NCBI RefSeq assembly: GCF_004785795.1
Contig: NZ_SRRO01000001.1
Span: 4,836,001-4,900,000, forward strand
Direction of reading: 5' to 3'
DNA length: 64,000 bases
Origin: Nocardioides eburneiflavus
GTDB taxonomy: Bacteria > Actinomycetota > Actinomycetes > Propionibacteriales > Nocardioidaceae
The notes beneath the pieces were generated by a model, which was given only the letters and a program-made list of their open reading frames with translations, made no database searches and had not been told where the DNA came from. Numbering within the stretch: the stretch's first letter is position 1; each line of letters begins with the position of its first letter. The position numbers were made by a program, and so were the translations under genes. Below are positions 38,686-47,147 of this stretch, piece after piece.

Positions 38686-39354
38686 TCAGCCGCGCCGGAC
38701 CCTGGGGCTGCGGCCCATGCTGTTCTCGCTGAGCCGCGATCGGAAGGCGTCGTCGGCCCACCCGGCGAGGTTCACGGAGCCGTCGCCGACCGGGGTCACC
38801 TGGATCCGGCTGGCCACGGAGGTGACCTGGATCCAGCGAGGCTTGTCGATGCACACCGCGGGGAACGACACCGTGACGGTCTCGGCGACCACGTCGTAGC
38901 GCCCACGCACCGACCGGCACGGGCGCGGACGCACGTCGCCGTCCTCGGTGAAGACCATGCGCGGCGCGAGCTGGGCGTACCCGGACCCGTCCGCGGATCG
39001 AGCGACCGACAGGTCGAACCGTCCCCGGGGAACGATGACGCGCATCTCGACGGAGTGCTCCGCGGTGTCGACCAGGTCGCGGAAGTGCGTGGTCACGGTG
39101 ACCCGCTTGCCGTGCTTGATGGTCGTGCGGGTGATGTCGGTGGCCGCCTCCGCCGGCGCGTCGAGGAACAGCGGCTGCCCCTCGGACTCCGTCCCGAACA
39201 GGAACCCGGCCAGCTCGGAGCCGAAGTTGAGCGCCTTGGCGTCGCCGACGGCGTCGTCGATCGTCACCTGCTCAGCGTGGGCCGCGGTGGGCAGGAGGAG
39301 GAGGACGACGGGGGCGAGGAGGGCGGCCAACCGGGCGCCGTGGCGGGACATCAT
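38686..39354 (-). CDS. Secreted protein of the same small family
   Basis: 222 residues from ATG 39354 (6 bases after TACAGT, leaderless pattern; ATG 39351 is also possible). Signal peptide LAALLAPVVLLLLPTAAHAE, then DDAVGDAK, TTHFRDLVD, two Cys, and the terminal ENSMGRSPRVRRG. Alignment with the next gene is evident in signal peptide, HFRDL motif, both Cys and the last 13 residues. The role is unknown; the conserved basic tail could be an anchor or binding site. Confidence 0.7.
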   Translation of the reverse strand: MMSRHGARLAALLAPVVLLLLPTAAHAEQVTIDDAVGDAKALNFGSELAGFLFGTESEGQPLFLDAPAEAATDITRTTIKHGKRVTVTTHFRDLVDTAEHSVEMRVIVPRGRFDLSVARSADGSGYAQLAPRMVFTEDGDVRPRPCRSVRGRYDVVAETVTVSFPAVCIDKPRWIQVTSVASRIQVTPVGDGSVNLAGWADDAFRSRLSENSMGRSPRVRRG

Positions 39355-39603
39355 GCGCGCACTGTAGTCAGGCGACTCCTGACGTGTGACCCGAAGCACG
39401 GAATCAGTGTCGATGGCCACAGGTTGAGCCAGTCGTGTGCCTTAACGTGACAGTCGGAGACCTGCTGACGCAGCGCCGTGCCGTCGACCTCGCCCGCACC
39501 GAGAGCGCCCTGTGTCGCCTCGGACGCACCGTCGACTGACCCGAATCGTCCTGCGTCCCCGCCCGGTTGCCACCGCGCGGTACCGAAAGGTTACTTTTTC
39601 ACT

Positions 39604-40995
39604 ATGACTACTTCTCTTACGGCTGAGGAGAAGCCCACCCGCTTCAAGCTCCCCTCCTTCGGCGTCCAGGTCCTGCTCGGCCTTGGGGTCGGCGTCGCGC
39701 TCGGCCTCGTCGCCCGCAGCATGGGCGCTGACGGCGTCGACGCCTCGACAGGCGAGGTCGACCCCAACTGGCTCACCGAGACCCTGGACACCGTCGGCGG
39801 CACCTTCGTGACGCTCCTGCGCGCGGTGGTCCCGCCGCTGGTGTTCCTCGCGATCGTCGCCTCGATCGCCAACCTGCGCGACGTCACCGGCGCCGCCCGC
39901 CTGGCGTGGCGCACGCTCGCCTGGTTCGCCATCACGGCGCTCATCGCCGTCGTCATCGGCATCGTCCTCGGCCTGGTCCTGCAGCCGGGTGACCACGCGA
40001 GCGTCACCTCCGACGCGGCGTCAGCCCCCTCGTCGACCGGGTCGTGGCTCGACTTCCTCACCGGCCTCGTGCCTGCCAACGTGCTGGGGCTGGAGGGCTA
40101 CGACAACGGCGACGGCTCGGTCGGCTTCTCGTTCAACGTCCTCCAGATCCTGGTGCTCTCGATCGCCGTCGGCATCGCGACCCTCAAGGTCGGTGAGCCC
40201 GCCGAGCCGTTCCTGGCGTTCGTACGCTCCGCGCTCGCGGTCGTGCAGAAGGTCCTGTGGTGGATCATCCTGCTCGCCCCGATCGCGACCGTCGGCCTGC
40301 TCGGCAACGCCGTCGCCAGCTACGGCTGGGACGCCCTCGGCTCGCTCGGCATGTTCACCGTCGCGATCTACGCCGGCCTCGCCCTGGTGATCGCCGGCGT
40401 CTACCCGGCGCTGCTCCGCGTCCACGGCCTCTCCGTGCGGCAGTTCTTCTCCGGCGCGTGGCCGGCCATCTCCCTGGCCTTCGTGTCGCGCTCGTCGGTG
40501 GGCACCATGCCGCTGACCGAGTCGGTGACCGAGCGCAACCTCGGCGTGCCGCGCTCGTACGCCTCCTTCGCCGTGCCACTGGGCGCTACCACCAAGATGG
40601 ACGGCTGCGCCTCGATCTACCCCGCGATCTCGGCGATCTTCGTTGCGCAGTTCTTCGGCCTCGACCTGTCGATCACCGACTACCTGCTGATCGCCTTCGT
40701 CTCCGTGATCGGCTCGGCCGCGACCGCCGGCGTCACCGGCGCCACGGTCATGCTGACGCTGACGCTCTCCACCCTGGGCCTGCCCCTCGAGGGCGTCGGG
40801 CTGCTGCTCGCGATCGACCCGATCCTCGACATGGGTCGCACCGCGGTCAACGTCACCGGCCAGGCGCTGGTGCCGACGATCGTCGCCAAGCGCGAGGGGA
40901 TCCTCGACCAGGAGGCGTACGACGCCCCGCGCGGACGCAGCGTGTGGCGTGACGAGGGCGCGCGCACCGAGGAGTCCGCGCGGGCCGCTGCCTGA
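39604..40995 (+). CDS. Dicarboxylate/amino-acid:cation symporter (DAACS, GltP-like)
   Basis: 463 residues, eight helices plus two re-entrant hairpins. HP1 contains SRSSVGTMPLT, TM7 has TTKMDGCASIY in place of the usual NMDGT, and TM8 holds DPILDMGRTAVNVTG with the Asp and Arg that bind acidic substrates. The transported substrate is probably a C4-dicarboxylate or glutamate/aspartate with Na+ or H+. TACTTT lies 6 bases before ATG 39604. A strong terminator follows. Confidence 0.92.
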   Translation: MTTSLTAEEKPTRFKLPSFGVQVLLGLGVGVALGLVARSMGADGVDASTGEVDPNWLTETLDTVGGTFVTLLRAVVPPLVFLAIVASIANLRDVTGAARLAWRTLAWFAITALIAVVIGIVLGLVLQPGDHASVTSDAASAPSSTGSWLDFLTGLVPANVLGLEGYDNGDGSVGFSFNVLQILVLSIAVGIATLKVGEPAEPFLAFVRSALAVVQKVLWWIILLAPIATVGLLGNAVASYGWDALGSLGMFTVAIYAGLALVIAGVYPALLRVHGLSVRQFFSGAWPAISLAFVSRSSVGTMPLTESVTERNLGVPRSYASFAVPLGATTKMDGCASIYPAISAIFVAQFFGLDLSITDYLLIAFVSVIGSAATAGVTGATVMLTLTLSTLGLPLEGVGLLLAIDPILDMGRTAVNVTGQALVPTIVAKREGILDQEAYDAPRGRSVWRDEGARTEESARAAA

Positions 40996-41013
40996 CGGGA
41001 CGGGGTGCCCCAC

Positions 41014-41053
41014 ACAGGCATCGGGTCCACGATCTCGTGGGCCCGATGCCTGT
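41014..41053 (+). terminator. Strong terminator after the symporter
   Basis: A 19-bp stem with one G-T wobble (starts ACAGGCATCGGG, ends CCCGATGCCTGT) and a 2-base centre. It lies 18 bases after the symporter stop and before the convergent tRNA-Arg, so it may serve both strands. Confidence 0.85.
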
Positions 41054-41075
41054 CGCTGCTCGGACGAAAGCGCCG

Positions 41076-41149
41076 CGCCCCCGGCAGGATTCGAACCCGC
41101 GGCCCAGTCATTAGAAGTGACTCGCTCTATCCAGCTGAGCTACGGGGGC
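41076..41149 (-). tRNA. tRNA-Arg (anticodon UCU)
   Basis: 74-base cloverleaf: acceptor GCCCCCG/CGGGGGC, anticodon stem AGTCA/TGACT with loop CTTCTAA, T-arm GGTTCGAATCC, discriminator G. The anticodon is TCT. CCA is not encoded. Confidence 0.94.
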
Positions 41150-41212
41150 TGGTCATCCACAAGTAAATCATGTGGCCGCCGCGCGGTGAGGCATTGCTCC
41201 TAGGGTTCGGGA

Positions 41213-41637
41213 ATGGCGGTCCACCACACGAAGGACAAGGGAGATCTCGGCACGGCCAAGCGCATGCCGACCTGGTCGAGAACGGCTTCGTCGTGCTGTT
41301 CCCGGCCACGGAGCACGCCGAGTTCGATCTCGTCGCCTACCGAGACGGCTGCTTCCATCGCGTCCAGGTGAAGTACCGGTCCGCGCGGCTCGGCACGTTG
41401 TCGGTCCACTTCCGCTCGGTCTGGGCGGATCGCCACGGCACACACATGAGGGCCACCGACAAGTCCCAGGTGGACGTCATGTGCATCTACTCTCCCGAGA
41501 CGGACGAGTGCTACTACCTCCGCCCGACCGAGCACGGCCAGTCGGTGACGTTGCGGGTGGCTCCGAGCAAGAACGGGCAGGCACGCGGCGTCCAGATGGC
41601 CTCGTGCTTCCGCGCCTTCCCGGTGTCCCAGCCCTGA
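41213..41637 (+). pseudogene. PD-(D/E)XK-type endonuclease-like gene with a frameshift
   Basis: The leaderless start at ATG 41213 (TAGGGT 6 bases upstream) reads MAVHHTKDKGDLGTAK, the N-terminus of the group I intron-associated PD-(D/E)XK family. After AAG at 41258-41260 the homologous continuation HADLVENGFVVLFPATEHAEFDLVAYRDGC...VQVKY is in the -1 frame and runs to 41637. One missing base near 41260 explains it. The nuclease core (D in FDLVAY, QVK) is otherwise intact. It could be a real mutation, a sequencing error or, less likely, programmed shift; no slippery heptamer is visible. Confidence 0.75.
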
Positions 41638-41719
41638 CCCGTCCGGGCCTCCCGAGACGCGGACGACACGCCCCGTCACCTCCCCGGCCACGCGGCGGAG
41701 CCACGGCACGATGTGGTCA

Positions 41720-41748
41720 GGCCCCGCCACGTATGAGGTAGCGGGGCC
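41720..41748. terminator. Short hairpin downstream of the secreted-protein gene
   Basis: GGCCCCGC pairs with GCGGGGCC around a 13-base loop. It follows the stronger 41760-41803 hairpin when read on the minus strand and may back it up, or terminate the plus-strand frameshifted gene ending at 41637. Confidence 0.5.
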
Positions 41749-41759
41749 GAGTACGTGCC

Positions 41760-41803
41760 CAGCGGCCCGGGTTCGAGGACTCGTCCCCGAACCCGGGCCG
41801 CTG
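41760..41803 (-). terminator. Hairpin terminator of the secreted-protein gene
   Basis: Perfect 16-bp stem CAGCGGCCCGGGTTCG/CGAACCCGGGCCGCTG with a 12-base loop, 6 bases beyond the stop of the minus-strand gene at 41810. Confidence 0.8.
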
Positions 41804-41809
41804 CGGCGA

Positions 41810-42427
41810 TCAGACGCCGAGGTTGAGCAGCCCCAGGATCTGGTTGAGCAGGGTCCGCAGCTGGCCGAGGAGCCCGGCGAGCGGGCCGCCGTCGAGGAGC
41901 CCCGCGACGGCGCAGAGCAGGTTGCCGAGCAGGTTGCCCGCCCCGGGCACGGCGATGATGTCGAGCACGACGCGCTGGAGGTGGATCTCCAGGCCCAGGA
42001 GGTTGAGGTCCAGGGGGCCCAGCACCAGGTTGAGGATGTCGCAGGCGGCCGCGCTGGACGCCATCCGGCCGTCGGTGAGCGACTGTCCGTTGATCTTCTT
42101 GACCGGGATCAGCTTGACCCCGGAGAACCTGGTGTCCGGCCCGGAGTCCTTGATCCGGCCCTCCAGGAAGCCCTTCATGTAGAGCACACCGTCGCGGTTG
42201 ACGGCCTTGATCGGTGTGAACGAGCCGGTGACGCGGTCACCCTCCGAGGTGCGGCCCACCACCTTGCTCGTGATCTTGCCGACGTCGGACTTCCCGACGA
42301 CCGAGCGGCTCGTGGTCTCGGCGGCCGATGCCGAGCCGACGGTGAACGATGCCAGTCCGACGGACATCGCCAGGGCGATCACGAATCCTCCGGCGAACCG
42401 CCGTGCTGCATGTGTGATGTGTGGCAT
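41810..42427 (-). CDS. Secreted protein with Leu/Gly-rich hydrophobic C-terminus
   Basis: 205 residues. Signal peptide at the N-terminus (FVIALAMSVGLASFTVGSASA then AETTSRS). A middle domain with GDRVTGSFTPIKAVNRDGVLYMKGFLEG, two Cys, and a C-terminal stretch dense in Leu and Gly (GNLLGNLLCAVAGLLDGG, LLNQILGLLNLGV). Similar exported proteins occur in Streptomyces and relatives; no function is established to my knowledge. GGAGG precedes ATG 42427. It is followed by a strong hairpin. Confidence 0.75.
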   Translation of the reverse strand: MPHITHAARRFAGGFVIALAMSVGLASFTVGSASAAETTSRSVVGKSDVGKITSKVVGRTSEGDRVTGSFTPIKAVNRDGVLYMKGFLEGRIKDSGPDTRFSGVKLIPVKKINGQSLTDGRMASSAAACDILNLVLGPLDLNLLGLEIHLQRVVLDIIAVPGAGNLLGNLLCAVAGLLDGGPLAGLLGQLRTLLNQILGLLNLGV

Positions 42428-42662
42428 TTTCTTCCTCCGAGTCGAACGCCTCCCGCAGGACGACAGGCGCCGCCCCCTGCTCGCGACGCTAGGCACGGCG
42501 GCGGACGACGGGTCATACCCCAACGGGCTAGGACACGTGTGCGACTGCCGTTTACGCCCACCAGGCACCCCCCTGCGGGTGGACGACGCTCATGCGCGCC
42601 GACGGCGTGGGTACCGCTCTGGGATCGACCCGGATCACCCCAGAGAAGACCGAGGAAACTCG

Positions 42663-42809
42663 ATGTCCTACGACATGAGCACGACACTCCTGACCGTGAT
42701 CGGCGTGCTCGCCGGGATCGGCGCACTCCTGTACGTCATGGCAGTCCTCGACCCCACCAGCACGCCGAAGCCGTCGCACCGCGCCGATCGGCACCGGGTC
42801 GATCCCTGA
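42663..42809 (+). CDS. Small membrane protein
   Basis: 48 residues: one transmembrane helix (TLLTVIGVLAGIGALLYVMAVL) and a basic polar tail. ATG 42663 is preceded by GAGGAAAC. Not recognised. The 235 bases upstream, between it and the divergent secreted-protein gene, hold no other gene; they contain the promoters. Confidence 0.5.
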   Translation: MSYDMSTTLLTVIGVLAGIGALLYVMAVLDPTSTPKPSHRADRHRVDP

Positions 42810-42829
42810 CCCCTCGCCCCGGTCAGCGC

Positions 42830-43858
42830 TCAGCGGCCCGCCGTGCACGCTGTCACGTGGGCGTCGATCTCCGTACGGATGCGCGCCTTGACGTCCTCGG
42901 GGGCGAAGGACGCGTCGACGGCGGCGCGGGCGAGGTCGGCGACGCCGCGCTCGTCGAGGTCGAGCAGGCCGGCGGCCACCTCGTAGTCCTGGTTGAGGGT
43001 GGTCGCGAACATCGGCGGGTCGTCGGAGTTGATCGTGACGGCGACCCCGGCCTCGACGAAGGTGCGGAGCGGGTGCTCCTCGATCCGCTCGACGGCCCGC
43101 GTGGCGAGGTTGGACGTCGGGCAGACCTCGAGCACGACCCCGCTCCCAGCGAGGTGGGCGAGCAGCTCGGGGTCCTGCGCGGCTGAGACGCCGTGGCCGA
43201 TCCGCTCGGCGCCGAGCAGCCGCAGCGACTCCCAGACCGTCTCCGGCCCGGTCGTCTCGCCGGCGTGCGGCACCGACCGCAGCCCTGCGGCACGGGCCCG
43301 GGTGAAGTGCTCCTCGAACTGTGCCCGCGGCACACCGATCTCGGGACCGCCGAGACCGAAGCCCACGAGTGCATCGGTGCGGTGCTCGAGCGCGTACTCG
43401 AGCGTCGCGTCGGCGGCCGGGATCCCGGACTCACCGGGGATGTCGTAGATCCAGCGCAGCACCAGCCCGAAGTCGCGCTCGGCCGCCACCCGCGCGTCCT
43501 CGATCGCCTCGGTGTAGGCCTCGATCGGTATCCCGCGCACCACCGACGTGTAGGGCGTGCAGGTCAGCTCGGCGTACCGGAGGTGCTGGCCCTCGGCCAT
43601 CTCACGCGCCACCTCGTAGGTCAGCAGTCGGACGTCCTCGGGCGTACGGACGAGGTCGACGACAGCGAGGTAGACCTCGATGAAGTGGGCGAAGTCGCGG
43701 AAGGTGAAGAACCTCCGCAGCTCGTCGAGGTCGGAGGGGACGCCGGCGCCGGGGTGGCGTGCCGCGAGCTCGGAGACGATCCGCGGCGACGCCGACCCGA
43801 CGTGGTGGACGTGCAGCTCGGCCTTGGGCAGGCCGGCGATGAAGGACTGGAGGCTCAC
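42830..43858 (-). CDS. add: Adenosine deaminase
   Basis: 342 residues, metal-dependent amidohydrolase barrel. Zinc-binding ELHVHHVGS (variant of HxHLEGS), the later His in HAGE, catalytic Glu in PHAGETTGPETV, HGVSAAQDP and the SDDPPMF Asp pair are all present. The HVHHVGSASPR start resembles the Streptomyces subfamily annotated as adenosine deaminase; other 6-aminopurine-like substrates are possible. GTG 43858 is used since the fold begins there. The gene is 22 bases after the DsbA-like gene on the same strand. Confidence 0.88.
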   Translation of the reverse strand: MSLQSFIAGLPKAELHVHHVGSASPRIVSELAARHPGAGVPSDLDELRRFFTFRDFAHFIEVYLAVVDLVRTPEDVRLLTYEVAREMAEGQHLRYAELTCTPYTSVVRGIPIEAYTEAIEDARVAAERDFGLVLRWIYDIPGESGIPAADATLEYALEHRTDALVGFGLGGPEIGVPRAQFEEHFTRARAAGLRSVPHAGETTGPETVWESLRLLGAERIGHGVSAAQDPELLAHLAGSGVVLEVCPTSNLATRAVERIEEHPLRTFVEAGVAVTINSDDPPMFATTLNQDYEVAAGLLDLDERGVADLARAAVDASFAPEDVKARIRTEIDAHVTACTAGR

Positions 43859-43880
43859 GCCGGGCAGTGTCGCAGAGACG

Positions 43881-44654
43881 TCAGCCGACCATCTGAGCGG
43901 CGATGTCCTGGAGCGTCTCGCCCTCGACGACCTCACCGTCGACGAGCACCGTCGGGGTGGAGCTGACGTCGGCGTCGGACGCCGCGTCCCCGGCCGCGTC
44001 GACCCAGCCCTCGAACGCCAGGCCCTCGATCCCCGGTCGTACGGCTTCCTCGTCCGCACCGGCCTCGACGGCCCACTCGACCAGCTCGTCGTCGTTCGGG
44101 AAGGGGCCGGACTCCGACGGCTGGTTCTCGAAGAGGATGTCGTGGAACTCCTTCGCGACCTCAGGACCGGACTCGTCGAGCACGACCGCGAAGGCGTTGG
44201 CCGCCTCCATGGAGTAGTCGAAGCGACGGGCCAGGAACGGCAGCGGCCGGTACTCGACGTTGACCTCGCCGGCCTCGACCGCGGCGTCGAGCTGGTCTCC
44301 GACGGTCTGCTCGAGCTGACCGCAGAAGGGGCAGAGGAAGTCCTCGTAGATGACGATCTCCTTGGGGGCGTCGGCCTCTCCCACGAGCAGCCCGTAGGTG
44401 TCGGTCGCGCCCTCCGGCGGGGTGTCGGGCTTGTCGGAGCCGAGGTTGGTGACGAGGAGGTAGCCCACCAGGGCCAGCACGAGCACGCCGGCGATCAGGC
44501 CGTAGCGGGAGAGCTGTTCCTTGCGCTTGGCCTTCTTGCGCCGCTCCTCGGCCTCCGCGCGCGCACGCTCGGTGCGTGCGCGCCGCGCCTCCCGCTTGGC
44601 CGCGGTCGCCGCCTTCTCCTCGGCGGTCCTGTGCGAGCTCTTCTTCTGCGCCAT
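43881..44654 (-). CDS. Membrane-anchored DsbA/thioredoxin-like protein
   Basis: 257 residues. A long charged cytosolic N-terminus (Lys/Arg/Glu/Ala-rich, ~48 residues), a single membrane helix (YGLIAGVLVLALVGYLLVTNL), and an extracytoplasmic Thioredoxin_4 domain with the redox site CPFC in YEDFLCPFCGQLE and cis-Pro STPTVLV. It likely oxidises or isomerises disulfides outside the membrane. ATG 44654 has AAGGAAG; ATG 44684 in the same frame is the alternative. Co-directional with add. Confidence 0.85.
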   Translation of the reverse strand: MAQKKSSHRTAEEKAATAAKREARRARTERARAEAEERRKKAKRKEQLSRYGLIAGVLVLALVGYLLVTNLGSDKPDTPPEGATDTYGLLVGEADAPKEIVIYEDFLCPFCGQLEQTVGDQLDAAVEAGEVNVEYRPLPFLARRFDYSMEAANAFAVVLDESGPEVAKEFHDILFENQPSESGPFPNDDELVEWAVEAGADEEAVRPGIEGLAFEGWVDAAGDAASDADVSSTPTVLVDGEVVEGETLQDIAAQMVG

Positions 44655-44760
44655 CGAGGCTTCCTTCGTGTCCGGTGTGCTCATCTGCAGGTCGTGCACC
44701 CCAGACCCTAGGAGGTCAGGCTGAGTCGAGCCTGAGAACACCCCAGTAGGGTGGCTCGTC

Positions 44761-45405
44761 GTGAACGACAGACTGGTGTGGATCGACTGCGAGATGACCG
44801 GCCTCGACCTGGGCGCGGACGCCCTGATCGAGGTGGCGGCCCTCGTGACGGACTTCGAGCTCAACGTCCTGGGCGAGGGCGTCGACGTCATCATCAAGCC
44901 GTCGCAGGAGTCGCTGGACCAGATGGTCGAGTTCGTCCGCTCGATGCACGAGAAGTCGGGCCTGCTCGACGAGCTCGCCGCCGGCACGACGCTGGCCGAC
45001 GCCGAGGAGCAGGTGCTCGCCTACATCAAGGAGCACTGCCCCGACGGGAGCCGGCCGCCGCTGGCCGGCAACACCGTCGCCACCGACCGGTCCTTCCTGG
45101 CCCGCGACATGCCCGGCCTGGAGTCGTTCCTGCACTACCGCATCGTCGACGTCTCCTCGATCAAGGAGCTCTCGCGCCGGTGGTACCCCCGTGCCTACTT
45201 CGCCGCGCCGACCAAGCGCGGCAACCACCGCGCCCTCGCCGACATCCAGGAGAGCATCGAGGAGCTCCGCTACTACCGCGAGGCCGTCTTCGTGCCCCAC
45301 CCCGGTCCTGACAGCGCCCGCGCGAAGGAGATCGCCGCCCGCCACGGCGGCCAGCTGACCGGGCTCGGCGAGGACACCGGTCCCGATTCCGGCTCCGCGG
45401 GCTGA
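44761..45405 (+). CDS. orn: Oligoribonuclease
   Basis: 214 residues, DEDDh 3'-5' exoribonuclease that finishes degradation of 2-5-mers and pGpG. D9 and E11 in [10 protein letters not shown], the central Asp in [10 protein letters not shown], and [18 protein letters not shown] (His and Asp) complete the site. GTG 44761 lies 8 bases after TAGGGT. tRNA-His follows downstream, as in other actinobacteria. Confidence 0.95.
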   Translation: MNDRLVWIDCEMTGLDLGADALIEVAALVTDFELNVLGEGVDVIIKPSQESLDQMVEFVRSMHEKSGLLDELAAGTTLADAEEQVLAYIKEHCPDGSRPPLAGNTVATDRSFLARDMPGLESFLHYRIVDVSSIKELSRRWYPRAYFAAPTKRGNHRALADIQESIEELRYYREAVFVPHPGPDSARAKEIAARHGGQLTGLGEDTGPDSGSAG

Positions 45406-45449
45406 GTGCCCTACACTTCTCGTCGTCCGCAGCGCGAGCCGCGGTCATG

Positions 45450-45525
45450 GTGGGTATAGCTCAGCTGGTAGAGCGCCGCCTTGTGGTGGCGGATGTCGCG
45501 GGTTCAAGTCCCGTTACTCACCCCA
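45450..45525 (+). tRNA. tRNA-His (anticodon GUG)
   Basis: Acceptor GTGGGTA/TACTCAC, with a G at -1 (45449) opposite C73, the histidine identity pair. Anticodon stem CCGCC/GGCGG with loop TTGTGGT, T-arm GGTTCAAGTCC. CCA is encoded at 45523-45525. Confidence 0.95.
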
Positions 45526-45530
45526 GACGG

Positions 45531-45566
45531 ATCGAGCCCCCGACCTGGTCAGGTCGGGGGCTCGAT
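45531..45566 (+). terminator. Terminator after tRNA-His
   Basis: Perfect 16-bp stem ATCGAGCCCCCGACCT with loop GGTC, followed by TGTT. It lies 5 bases after the tRNA and also faces the end of the convergent exporter gene. Confidence 0.88.
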
Positions 45567-45583
45567 TGTTCCCGGCCGGTCGG

Positions 45584-46690
45584 TCAGCCGGCCCCCCGCC
45601 GGCGTACAGGCACGCGCAGCGGCAGCGGCGGACCGCCCATGGGGTCGGCCTCGGCGACGCGGCCCATCGAGTCGACGATGTTGCGCAGGTTGATGATCAG
45701 CGCGCCGTAGACCGGCCACTCGGGCGAGCGCTCGGTGGCGCGGAGCTCCTCGGTGAACACCTCGAGCCGGCTGCGTACGTCGAGGAGCCCCGCCGCGTCG
45801 GCCGCGCTCGTGGCGCGACCCGCGTCGCCGAGCATCGAGATCCACGGGTCGGCGAAGGCCTCACCCCAGCGCTCGCGGTGCGCGCTGTGGCCGCCCAGCG
45901 TGCGCGCGAGGCTGCGGGTCTCGGCGACCGCCTGCTCCATGCGTCGGAGCAGCCCGTGCCACTTCTCAGGGTTGCGCATCGCCCGCGCCTGGCGGCGCGG
46001 GTTCAGCCGGGCGCTCTCCTGCGCCTGCCGGACGAGTGCCCAGGCGTGGTCCAGGTCGGCGTCGAGGTCGCGCGTGCGCTCGATCCACCCGCTGACGTCC
46101 TCCTCCTGGCACCCCTCCCCCAGGCCGCCGGCCATGTCGATGAGCAGCTCGCCGATGCCGTCGTCGATCCGGTCGAGCGCCTTGGCGGCGGTGTGCCTGC
46201 GCAGCGGCGGCCACACGATCACGTTCACGAGCAGGCCCACAGCCACGCCGATCCCGGTGTCGTAGAGCCGTGAGACGAGCATGACGTCGTTCTCGAACCC
46301 GGTGGTGAGGACCACCAGGCCGGTCGTCGCGATGGTGGTCGCCTCCGCGCCCAGCCAGGGCACCGCCCCCAGCACGAGGGCGACGACCAGCAGCAGCGCT
46401 ATCGCCCAGGTGCTGAGGCCGAGCGCCTCACCCACGAGGGTCGCGAGCACCACCGCGACGACCGTCGCGGCAACCTGCTGCATGCCCTTGGAGAACGTGC
46501 GGTAGACGGTGGCGTGCACCACCAGGAGCGCCGCCCACGGCGCGAGGAACGGTTGTGGCAGCTCCAGCACGCTCGCCGCGATCACCCACGCGGCGACCGC
46601 TGCCAGCACCGTCTTGACCAGCTGCAGGACGTCGTTCCACCAGATCGGGTCGCCGAGCCGGCCGTCGACGCGCTCCCTCCACGTGCTCAT
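45584..46690 (-). CDS. FUSC/aromatic-acid-exporter-like membrane protein
   Basis: 368 residues. About six membrane helices in the first ~180 residues (VLAAVAAWVIAASVLEL; QVAATVVAVVLATLVG; AIALLLVVALVLGAVPWL; ATTGLVVLTTGF; IGVAVGLLVNVIVW), then a long helical cytosolic domain. This is half of the FUSC/YccS/ArAE arrangement. Cargo unknown. ATG 46690 has GGAGAGGAG upstream and a TAGTGT -10 element further up. Confidence 0.8.
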   Translation of the reverse strand: MSTWRERVDGRLGDPIWWNDVLQLVKTVLAAVAAWVIAASVLELPQPFLAPWAALLVVHATVYRTFSKGMQQVAATVVAVVLATLVGEALGLSTWAIALLLVVALVLGAVPWLGAEATTIATTGLVVLTTGFENDVMLVSRLYDTGIGVAVGLLVNVIVWPPLRRHTAAKALDRIDDGIGELLIDMAGGLGEGCQEEDVSGWIERTRDLDADLDHAWALVRQAQESARLNPRRQARAMRNPEKWHGLLRRMEQAVAETRSLARTLGGHSAHRERWGEAFADPWISMLGDAGRATSAADAAGLLDVRSRLEVFTEELRATERSPEWPVYGALIINLRNIVDSMGRVAEADPMGGPPLPLRVPVRRRGAG

Positions 46691-46754
46691 GCGAGCTCCT
46701 CTCCCTCGCCGATCGACACTACGGCCGGGACGAGGGGCGCGCCTCACCCCGAGG

Positions 46755-47021
46755 TCACGCCAGGGAGAGGAAGAGCTTCTCCATCTTCTTCACGTCGAGG
46801 CTGTCCACCTCGCCGTCGCCCGCCAGGAGGCACTGCTGCAGGCCGGAGGCGACGATGGCAAAGCCGGCGCGGTCGAGCGCCTTGGACACCGCCGCGAGCT
46901 GCATGACGACGTCCTCGCACTCCCTGCCCTCCTCGAGCAGGCGGAGCACGCCGGCGAGCTGCCCCTGCGCTCGCTTGATGCGGTTGATGACGGGCGTCAT
47001 CTCGTCGGGGTCGAGCTGCAT
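46755..47021 (-). CDS. CsoR-family metal/persulfide-sensing repressor (CstR-like)
   Basis: 88-residue DUF156 helical repressor. C35 (RECEDVV) and C64 (LQQC) are the conserved thiols. The His ligand that CsoR places four residues before the second Cys is Gly60 here, so Cu(I) binding is unlikely and a dithiol persulfide sensor of CstR type is more plausible. It is divergent from a rhodanese/persulfide dioxygenase operon, which supports this. ATG 47021 has GGAGGACTG; the longer frame runs through the operators. Confidence 0.8.
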   Translation of the reverse strand: MQLDPDEMTPVINRIKRAQGQLAGVLRLLEEGRECEDVVMQLAAVSKALDRAGFAIVASGLQQCLLAGDGEVDSLDVKKMEKLFLSLA

Positions 47022-47057
47022 CAGTCCTCCTCGGTGGGGGGTGATCACGGCGCAAGC

Positions 47058-47107
47058 ATACCCCCCGGGGTGTTTTTGCCTTCTCCTCGAATACCCCATA
47101 GGGTATT
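47058..47107. promoter_or_regulatory. Two CsoR/CstR-type operators in the divergent promoter
   Basis: Site 1 (47058-47073) ATACCCCCCGGGGTGT and site 2 (47090-47107) AATACCCCATAGGGTATT are palindromes of the form ATACCC-N4-GGGTAT typical of CsoR-family operators. Site 2 overlaps the -10 (TAGGGT, 47099-47104) of a TTGCCT-N17-TAGGGT promoter that drives the rhodanese operon. Confidence 0.8.
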
Positions 47108-47147
47108 TCTCGACCGGTTCGGAACACCCGATCACGAGAGGATTCGC

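Noticed and set aside
39435..39539. Possible 34-residue ORF (GTG start) before the symporter
   Set aside because: No Shine-Dalgarno, no recognisable motif, and it lies in the promoter region between two genes; not enough support.
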